A stretch of 11,161 bases of DNA from NCBI GenBank assembly GCA_004322375.1, contig SCUC01000710.1, positions 1-11,161 on the forward strand, written 5' to 3'. The notes below the pieces were generated by a model. The model did not search any database. It saw only the letters and a program-made list of their open reading frames with translations, and was not told where the DNA came from. The number at the start of each line of letters is the position of its first letter. Positions within the stretch are counted from its first letter, which is position 1. The DNA is from Bacteroidota bacterium (GTDB lineage: Bacteria; Bacteroidota; Ignavibacteria; UBA10030; SZUA-254). Shown here piece after piece: positions 7,101-11,161 of this stretch. Both the position numbers and the translations under genes were made by a program.

Positions 7101-7199
7101 TTTCCAGTTTCCTGTTTCCTGTTTCCTGTTTCCTGTTTTCTGTTTCTTTTTGAGTTTGTGGCGCGGTATTAGTTATTTGTCATTCGTCATTTGTTGACA
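7101..7199. repeat. Heptamer-register tract upstream of the flippase gene
   Basis: TTTCCTG occurs four times exactly (7108-7135), flanked by TTTCCAG and TTTTCTG, and the 7-bp phase can be followed onward to GTTATTT, GTCATTC, GTCATTT and GTTGACA (7172-7199). Read on the minus strand the first part is a CAGGAAA array ending 10 nt before the flippase start codon. The 15-mer TTTTGAGTTTGTGGC (7148-7162) recurs at 7276-7290. Confidence 0.75.
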
Positions 7200-7231
7200 A
7201 TCCGCTGTAGCGAGACTCGTCGTAGGCGGTT

Positions 7232-7380
7232 GGCAATTCACTATTCACCATTGGCAATTTGTTTTCTGTTTTTGGTTTTGAGTTTGTGGCTCTTAGATTG
7301 TTGTTCTTCGTTCTTCGTTCTTCGTTCTTCGTTCTTCGTTCTTTGCTCTCAGCTCTCTGCTCTCTGCTCTTTGCTCACCC
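7232..7380. repeat. Long drifting heptamer array (GGCAATT to TTCTTCG to CTCTCTG)
   Basis: Ten 7-bp units from 7232 to 7301 (GGCAATT, CACTATT, CACCATT, GTTTTCT, GTTTTTG and others, with one extra T at 7260) lead into eleven unbroken units at 7304-7380: TTCTTCG five times exactly, then TTCTTTG, CTCTCAG, CTCTCTG twice, CTCTTTG and CTCACCC. Neighbouring units are more alike than distant ones. Open frames through this tract encode seven-residue periodic peptides and are not genes. With 7091-7231 it makes up most of the 541-bp gap between rfbD and the flippase gene, which holds no credible coding region. Confidence 0.85.
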
Positions 7381-7395
7381 TACGGGCTGTAAGCC

Positions 7396-7450
7396 GCCCA
7401 CTGCGTACCAATAGCCTTGAACCGATAACTGCTAACGTTTTTTACGTGTT
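7396..7450. repeat. Intergenic cassette copy A, related to 8641-8693
   Basis: About 50 bp align closely with 8641-8693: both start GCCCAC, pass through CCGATAAC and end TAACGTTTTTTAC. This copy is interrupted at 7450 by the palindromic element, and the alignment resumes at 7638 (copy of GTT, then AATTTTTACTTG, the end of rfbD). Confidence 0.7.
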
Positions 7451-7637
7451 AACTGATGTTACGCTAAATGGACTAAAGTCCATTTAGATAAAGATTTTTA
7501 TCGGTATCCACGACCTGAAGGTCGTGGCAATATTCGTTTTCTTTTTGTTTTGGGTGACTTTGTTGCCACGAGCTTCAGCTCGTGGATAGAAATATGAACC
7601 TTTCGTGGCTTCAGCCACAAACTGCGTAACATCAGTT
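7451..7637. mobile_element. 187-bp palindrome-rich non-autonomous element (MITE/BIME-like) with 14-bp TIRs
   Basis: Perfect terminal inverted repeats AACTGATGTTACGC (7451-7464) and GCGTAACATCAGTT (7624-7637) bound a non-coding interior, and GTT flanks both ends as a candidate 3-bp target duplication. The interior holds five hairpins: a 10-bp stem at 7465-7486 (TAAATGGACT arm), a 6-bp stem at 7487-7502, two 9-bp stems at 7508-7527 and 7566-7585, and a 6-bp stem at 7605-7618. Removing the element and one GTT restores the 7-bp register and aligns base for base in length with the uninterrupted cassette at 8677-8704. No transposase is present, so mobilisation in trans is inferred; I cannot name the family. 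The right TIR supplies the rfbD stop codon. Confidence 0.72.
7505..7588. repeat. Inverted pair of REP-like hairpins with a compensatory base-pair swap
   Basis: Positions 7505-7530 and the reverse complement of 7563-7588 are identical over 26 bp except at two positions that pair with each other: C7514-G7521 in one stem and G7572-C7579 in the other. In the same orientation both have a TTG on the left, ATA on the right and a CTTCAG apex; the third hairpin at 7605-7618 shares the apex. This inverted-pair layout is like bacterial interspersed mosaic elements built from REP units. Confidence 0.7.
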
Positions 7638-8492
7638 GTTAATTTTTACTTGAAAATAATGGTGAAGCCCTTCTCTCCATTCCGGCATATTATCAATCCC
7701 AAGAGATTGAAGGGCTCGGTTTTGGAGAACGGAGTAGAGAGGACGCTTTACGGGCGCTGCGTACTCCGCAGAGGAAACCGGGGCTACTTTGATTGATACG
7801 CCTGCGATTTCAAATATCGCTTTTGCAAACTCGTACCACGAGCAGGAGCCGTTGTTCGTCGCATGGTACAAGCCGTACGCTTTTGTTTTGACTACTTCGC
7901 GCAGCTGCTCCGCAAGATGCACGGTGCTTGTCGGTGTGAGAATTTCATCGTTCACGACTCGAAGCTCGTCCTTTTGTTTTGAAAGCTTGAGCATCGTCTC
8001 GACAAAGTTCGTTCCCTTTGCGCGGCACGTCGCGTGACCGTACAGCCCGGAACTTCGCACAATATAATGCCGCGAGGAATACGCCGCGACTAGATGCTCG
8101 CCCGCCAGCTTGCTGGCTGCATAAACGCTTAACGGGTTCGGCAAATCGGTTTCAACGTATGGAGCGCGTTTGTTCCCGTCGAACACGTAATCCGTGCTGA
8201 TGTGGACGAGGTCAATTCCCAGCGATTCCGTAACCTTAGCAAGGTTCAGCGCGCCGAGCGCGTTCACCCGGAATGCTTGCTCGATTTCTATTTCGCATTT
8301 CGGCACGTTGTGATACGCTGCGGTATTTACCACAATGTCGGGCTTCAAATCAGAAAGCGCTCGCCGCACAGAATCAATATCGGTAATCTCGATATCGTCA
8401 TGCGTCAAGCCAACGGCTTCCTCATTCGCGAATGCTTTCATCACATCGGAGCCGAGTTGACCGTTTGATCCTATGATAACTGATTTAGCCAT
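7632..8492 (-). CDS. rfbD: dTDP-4-dehydrorhamnose reductase (RmlD)
   Basis: An NAD(P)H-dependent short-chain-type reductase converting dTDP-4-dehydro-L-rhamnose to dTDP-L-rhamnose. The nucleotide-binding motif GSNGQLGSDV is at 8-17, HISTDYVFDG at 97-106 is the RmlD hallmark, and YAASK (124-128) gives the catalytic Tyr/Lys. VVNDEILTPT (179-188) corresponds to the family's conserved substrate-side loop. The 286-residue length is typical. It lies 200 bp downstream of rfbC on the same strand. The start codon sits inside a heptamer array (GAATGAC, GAATGAC, CAATGGC on the minus strand) and has no Shine-Dalgarno. The final residues QVKINN and the stop TGA are encoded by repeat DNA and by the terminal repeat of the inserted element. 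Confidence 0.95.
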   Translation of the reverse strand: MAKSVIIGSNGQLGSDVMKAFANEEAVGLTHDDIEITDIDSVRRALSDLKPDIVVNTAAYHNVPKCEIEIEQAFRVNALGALNLAKVTESLGIDLVHISTDYVFDGNKRAPYVETDLPNPLSVYAASKLAGEHLVAAYSSRHYIVRSSGLYGHATCRAKGTNFVETMLKLSKQKDELRVVNDEILTPTSTVHLAEQLREVVKTKAYGLYHATNNGSCSWYEFAKAIFEIAGVSIKVAPVSSAEYAAPVKRPLYSVLQNRALQSLGIDNMPEWREGLHHYFQVKINN

Positions 8493-8559
8493 TGGTCATT
8501 CGTCATTCGTCATTTGGTATTTGGTATTTGGTTATTTGGTATTTGGTTATTTGTACTTG
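8488..8559. repeat. Heptamer array across the rfbD start codon
   Basis: Units GCCATTG, GTCATTC twice, GTCATTT, GGTATTT three times, with two 8-bp variants GGTTATTT at 8530 and 8545, then GTACTTG. The first unit contains the rfbD start codon (CAT at 8490-8492). The GTCATTC/GTCATTT units match those at 7179-7192, in the next gap. Confidence 0.8.
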
Positions 8560-8561
8560 GT

Positions 8562-8578
8562 ATCCCGCCTTGCGGGAT
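8562..8578. repeat. Short hairpin within the rfbC-rfbD gap
   Basis: ATCCCGC (8562-8568) and GCGGGAT (8572-8578) form a perfect 7-bp stem with a CTT loop. It sits between two heptamer arrays, in the place where the other cassette has the CCGCTGTAGCGAGACTCGTC-type sequence at 7203-7222, and resembles the hairpin at 27-46. Confidence 0.55.
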
Positions 8579-8592
8579 CTCCGCTTCACTAC

Positions 8593-8711
8593 GACTTTGC
8601 TCTACACTCTTCGCTCTTCGCTCTCTGCACTACGCTCACTGCCCACCGCTACCCATAACCTTTAACCGATAACAGATAACGTTTTTTACTTTTTAATTTT
8701 TACTTTTTACT
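8593..8711. repeat. Seventeen unbroken drifting heptamers running into rfbC (cassette copy B)
   Basis: From GACTTTG (8593) to TTTTACT (8705-8711) every step is 7 bp with no phase break: CTCTTCG twice, CTCTCTG, CACTACG, CTCACTG, CCCACCG, CTACCCA, four TAAC-starting units and four TTTTA-starting units. The motif changes gradually along the array. The last units encode the C-terminal tail and stop codon of RfbC (TTA at 8693-8695), and 8682-8701 is identical to 883-902. Segment 8641-8693 is the uninterrupted relative of 7396-7450. Confidence 0.85.
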
Positions 8712-9280
8712 TGATCGTATCGAAAACAGTCTGCTTCCGGCTTCGCCAGCCATTCTGAAAGAGTCATTCCTTTCTCATCTTTGGGAGAGAGAATGGGATT
8801 GGCAAGGGGCCATTGGATGCCGATCGCGGGGTCATTCCAGAGAATGCTTCCTTCGCTGTTCTTGCTATAGATTGCTGTGCATTTATATTGGATTTCCACA
8901 ACATCGGAAAGAGCGCAAAACCCGTTCGCGAATCCCGGAGGAACCCAGACGAGCTTTCGTTCTTCTGCAGAAAAAGTGAATGAACACCACTTGCCGAGTG
9001 TGGGAGAATTTTTCCTGATGTCCACCATCGCGAGAAATGCGCGCCCAACCGTTACGCGAACGAGCTTCCCCTGCGGCGGCTCCCACTGAAAGTGCATTCC
9101 CCGCAGCACGCCCTGAACGGAGCGGGAATGGTTATCCTGCGGAAACGAGGAGGGCAAGCCGAGCGCGTCAAAATAATCTGCGCGAAAGGCTTCCATGAAA
9201 AACCCGCGATCATCCTTAAACACGTCGGGGGCAATTACGGTTAGACCGTTGAGATGGATTGATTCGATTTTAAATGCCAT
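8693..9280 (-). CDS. rfbC: dTDP-4-dehydrorhamnose 3,5-epimerase (RmlC)
   Basis: A cupin-fold epimerase acting on dTDP-4-dehydro-6-deoxy-D-glucose, the step before RfbD. Diagnostic segments are DDRGFFMEAF (23-32), QDNHSRSVQGVLRGMHFQ (48-65) with the catalytic His63, a QGKLVRV strand at 70-76, WVPPGFANGFCAL (112-124) and the Tyr-containing QYKCTAIYSK (131-140). Length 195 is slightly above the usual 180-190 because of the tail YDQVKSKN, whose last codons and stop are written by heptamer repeats. No Shine-Dalgarno is visible before the ATG at 9280. It is 216 bp downstream of the glycosyltransferase gene and precedes rfbD; rfbA and rfbB are not in the window. Confidence 0.96.
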   Translation of the reverse strand: MAFKIESIHLNGLTVIAPDVFKDDRGFFMEAFRADYFDALGLPSSFPQDNHSRSVQGVLRGMHFQWEPPQGKLVRVTVGRAFLAMVDIRKNSPTLGKWCSFTFSAEERKLVWVPPGFANGFCALSDVVEIQYKCTAIYSKNSEGSILWNDPAIGIQWPLANPILSPKDEKGMTLSEWLAKPEADCFRYDQVKSKN

Positions 9281-9320
9281 ACTGTGCGTAATAATTACAT
9301 GAGCTATTGAAATGTAAAAA

Positions 9321-9355
9321 AAATTCTAAATCCCAAATCCGAAATTCAAATATTA
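9321..9355. repeat. Heptamer tract AAATTCT/AAATCCC upstream of rfbC
   Basis: Five 7-bp units at 9321-9355 (AAATTCT, AAATCCC, AAATCCG, AAATTCA, AATATTA) without a phase break, of the same motif family as 800-849. It sits about 40 bp upstream of the rfbC start. Confidence 0.6.
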
Positions 9356-9358
9356 TTC

Positions 9359-9450
9359 ACCACGGATTACACAGAAATAACACAGATAAACACGGATATG
9401 ATATTACCTAATCAGTGTAATTCCGCGTAGTTTCAGTGTTTTTCTGTGGT
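9359..9450. repeat. Degenerate CACGGATTA/CACAGA repeat with imperfect inverted symmetry
   Basis: The left part carries ACCACGGATTACACAG, then AACACAG and AACACGG. The right part, reverse-complemented, begins ACCACAG and contains GGAATTACACTGA. ACCAC at 9359-9363 and GTGGT at 9446-9450 close the structure. Such ACCACGGATTACAC strings occur as dispersed non-coding repeats in various bacterial genomes. No gene is seen in the 216-bp gap (9281-9496). Confidence 0.5.
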
Positions 9451-9496
9451 TAATCATAGTCAACAGAACAAAGGGTTTTACAAACTGTTGCTTATC

Positions 9497-10396
9497 TCAA
9501 AATAACTTTTTGAACGCTTTCATAAACCCTCTGAAGAGCGCGGTAATTATACGAAAATTTCCTTTAAGAATTTGCTGCAGCACAAACCGGAGTGTCGCCG
9601 CGCCGATACAGAGTGGAATCGTGAGCCAGTGATACCATGCAGCGTACCGCTTGAAAAAAATTAAATTATGCTCGACCTTTAATTGAGTCTTCAACGGGGT
9701 CATTCCCCCGCCGCTAAAGGAGGAGACTTTATGCCACATTCTCGCTTTCGGAACGTACATGATGCTGTACCCAGCTCGTCTCGCTCGTTCAGTCCAATCG
9801 GCATCTTCCGTGTACGCGGGAAAATAGACCGGGTCGAACATTCCTACCGTTTGTATCACTTCACGCTTCACAAGGAACGCGCAGCCTGTCGCGTATTCCG
9901 TTTCTCCACTCGCGTCGTATTGCCCTTTATCCTGTTCCCGGATTCCCCTGTGAGAAATAATGCCTGTCAAAAAATTTATTTTTCCTCCCGCGTACCAGAA
10001 TGTATCCGGCTCGGAGAAAAAATATATCTTCGGGGAAAGTATGCCGATGTTCGGGTTGGAGATTGCAACGTTCATCATCTCTGTGAGCATGGCGGGCTCG
10101 ACGGCAATATCGTTATTGAGGAGGATGACCCATTCTGCGCCATGCTCAACGGCATATCGAATTCCTACGTTGTTTCCCTCGCCGAAGCCGAGGTTTGTTC
10201 CGTTTTCAATCAGAACAAGATTCGGATACGAAGTTCTCACAGCATCCTGACTTCCATCGGTTGAACCGTTGTCAACCACAAGAACTTCAAATCGCGGGTA
10301 GGTCATCTTCAACACCGAGTCAAGCGTTTCTAACAATAAAGCTCGCCCGTTGAGATTAAGAATGACGCAATAGACTAACGGAAAGTCATTCATCAT
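9497..10396 (-). CDS. Family 2 glycosyltransferase, rhamnosyltransferase-like
   Basis: A 299-residue inverting GT2 enzyme. The GT-A fold begins at once (YCVILNLNG, 9-17); VDNGSTDGS (41-49) is the nucleotide-binding motif, LLNND (92-96) the metal-binding DXD equivalent, TEDADW (196-201) carries the likely catalytic acidic pair, and WHK is at 221-223. A hydrophobic stretch at about 256-275 and a basic tail suggest association with the inner membrane. The pattern matches WbbL/rhamnosyltransferase-type enzymes, and the next two genes make dTDP-rhamnose, so rhamnose is the favoured donor, by inference. The gene starts inside the wecB stop (ATGA overlap of 4 bp), which implies translational coupling; a second ATG follows immediately. 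Confidence 0.93.
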   Translation of the reverse strand: MMNDFPLVYCVILNLNGRALLLETLDSVLKMTYPRFEVLVVDNGSTDGSQDAVRTSYPNLVLIENGTNLGFGEGNNVGIRYAVEHGAEWVILLNNDIAVEPAMLTEMMNVAISNPNIGILSPKIYFFSEPDTFWYAGGKINFLTGIISHRGIREQDKGQYDASGETEYATGCAFLVKREVIQTVGMFDPVYFPAYTEDADWTERARRAGYSIMYVPKARMWHKVSSFSGGGMTPLKTQLKVEHNLIFFKRYAAWYHWLTIPLCIGAATLRFVLQQILKGNFRIITALFRGFMKAFKKLF

Positions 10397-11161
10397 CGTT
10401 CCGTGCTGAGCGCGTTGAGAACGATGTTGACTATCCGTTCCCCAGCTTTTCCATCGCCATACGGATTCACATTCGACGCCATGCGTGCATACACTGCTTT
10501 GTCATCAAGAAGCGACTGAGTTTGTTTGACAATAGTTTCGCCACTCGTGCCGACAAGCATTGCAGTCCCCGCTTCAATTGCTTCCGGTCGTTCGGTTGTG
10601 CTTCTCAGAACGAGAACGGGCTTTCCAAGCGAAGGAGCTTCTTCCTGCACGCCGCCTGAATCCGTGAGAATGAGGTAACATCGTTTCATCAGATGAACAA
10701 ACTGGCGATAGTCCAGCGGCTCAACCAGATGCACGCGCGGGACGTTACCAAAAATTTCGTGCGCCGCCTTTTGCACGTTGGGATTGGGATGAACGGGATA
10801 AACAAGCTCGACGTCAGGATTTTTTTTCACAATTTCCCTGCATGCGAGAAATACTTCGCGCATAGGGTCTCCAAAATTCTCGCGGCGATGCGAAGTGAGA
10901 AGCATCACCTTCTTATTGTTGAAATCCAGTTCCTGAAGCTTCTGGTTGGTAAACTGGTAATTCTCTTTTGCTGTTAGCAGGAGCGAGTCAATAACAGTAT
11001 TGCCCGTTACGAATATTGTACCGGGAGGAATGCCTTCGCTCAATAAATTTTTTCTTGCCCACTCAGTCGGAGCGAAATGGAAATCCGTTAACCGGGATGT
11101 AAGCTGCCTGTTGATTTCTTCGGGGAAGGGATTGGATTTATTCCATGTTCGCAAACCCGCC
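10393..11161 (-). CDS. wecB: UDP-N-acetylglucosamine 2-epimerase (non-hydrolysing), 3' part only
   Basis: The C-terminal 255 residues of a WecB-type epimerase interconverting UDP-GlcNAc and UDP-ManNAc; the gene continues beyond the right edge. The frame reads AGLRTWNKSNPFPEE at the edge, where the family has the conserved (H/V)EAGLRT segment, so the TTG at 11154 is an internal leucine codon and not a start. By alignment with the E. coli enzyme about 117 residues are missing, giving a full length near 372. Visible landmarks are PEE (catalytic acidic region), TSHRRENFG with the conserved His, YPVHPNPNV, DSGGVQEEAPSLGKPVLVLR and NPYGDGKAGERI. The AGLRT motif argues against the related WbpI-type diacetamido-sugar epimerases. 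The stop overlaps the start of the glycosyltransferase gene. Confidence 0.95.
   Translation of the reverse strand, partial: AGLRTWNKSNPFPEEINRQLTSRLTDFHFAPTEWARKNLLSEGIPPGTIFVTGNTVIDSLLLTAKENYQFTNQKLQELDFNNKKVMLLTSHRRENFGDPMREVFLACREIVKKNPDVELVYPVHPNPNVQKAAHEIFGNVPRVHLVEPLDYRQFVHLMKRCYLILTDSGGVQEEAPSLGKPVLVLRSTTERPEAIEAGTAMLVGTSGETIVKQTQSLLDDKAVYARMASNVNPYGDGKAGERIVNIVLNALSTER

Noticed and set aside
6464..7153. Long open frame on the plus strand (229 codons) opposite the flippase gene
   Set aside because: It is the antisense of the GC-rich N-terminal half of a convincing membrane protein; its product is an unstructured run of charged residues with a repeat-encoded tail (SFLFPVSCFLFSVSF).
7304..7380. 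CRISPR array
   Set aside because: Units are 7 bp and contiguous, with no 25-40-bp repeats or unique spacers and no cas genes.
7191..7487. Plus-strand open frame through the intergenic arrays (98 codons)
   Set aside because: The peptide repeats every seven residues (SSFFVLR) because a 7-bp array read in three frames gives a 21-bp period. No initiation signal or family resemblance.
8473..8658. Plus-strand open frame in the rfbC-rfbD gap (61 codons)
   Set aside because: Encoded by heptamer repeats (YLVFGYLVFGYLYLV) and lacks any domain.
9683..10264. Plus-strand open frame (193 codons) opposite the glycosyltransferase gene
   Set aside because: The minus-strand frame has all GT2 motifs; the plus-strand product has no recognisable features.
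11152..11154. TTG as the start codon of wecB
   Set aside because: The upstream in-frame codons read Ala-Gly, completing the conserved AGLRT motif, so the gene runs past the window edge and this is an internal leucine.

Overview
The window is an 11.2-kb piece of a surface-polysaccharide (O-antigen/LPS) locus. It comes from a member of the Fibrobacteres-Chlorobi-Bacteroidetes group, most likely a Chlorobi/Ignavibacteria-like bacterium. The main taxonomic clue is a 1019-residue secreted protein ending in a type IX secretion (T9SS) type A sorting domain with the NYPNPFNPTT signature. Some starts have Shine-Dalgarno motifs and many do not. The exact taxon is not determined. All nine protein genes lie on the minus strand, so transcription runs from high to low coordinates. 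I see no tRNA, rRNA, CRISPR array or transposase gene.

Layout in the direction of transcription: the 3' part of wecB (UDP-GlcNAc 2-epimerase, running off the right edge); a family 2 glycosyltransferase overlapping it by 4 bp; rfbC and rfbD (last two activities of dTDP-L-rhamnose synthesis apart from order; rfbA and rfbB are not in the window); a polysaccharide flippase; two unrelated class I SAM methyltransferases; the LamG/Ig/FN3 T9SS cargo protein with its own candidate promoter and a strong terminator; and a left-handed beta-helix acyltransferase. Together they make nucleotide sugars (ManNAc and rhamnose branches), add a sugar, flip the lipid-linked product and decorate it with methyl and acyl groups. 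The T9SS protein is the outlier; T9SS cargo in some relatives is anchored to a modified LPS, which would give its position a reason.

The unusual part is the DNA between the genes. Almost every longer gap is written in a 7-bp register: runs of heptamers that drift gradually from one motif to another (7101-7380, 8488-8711, with shorter runs at 112-146, 800-849 and 9321-9355). The rfbC-rfbD and rfbD-flippase gaps carry related copies of the same compound cassette. One copy is interrupted by a 187-bp palindrome-rich element (7451-7637) with 14-bp perfect terminal inverted repeats and a 3-bp GTT duplication. The other copy acts as a natural empty site, with register and length exactly restored when the element and one GTT are removed. 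The repeats reach into genes: they encode the last residues and stop codons of RfbC and RfbD, contain the rfbD start codon, and lie directly upstream of the flippase start.

Base composition is also mosaic. The segment from about 3370 to 6450 is clearly AT-rich, and the flippase gene changes from about 60% GC in its N-terminal half to about 40% in its C-terminal half, near the loop between its two transporter halves.
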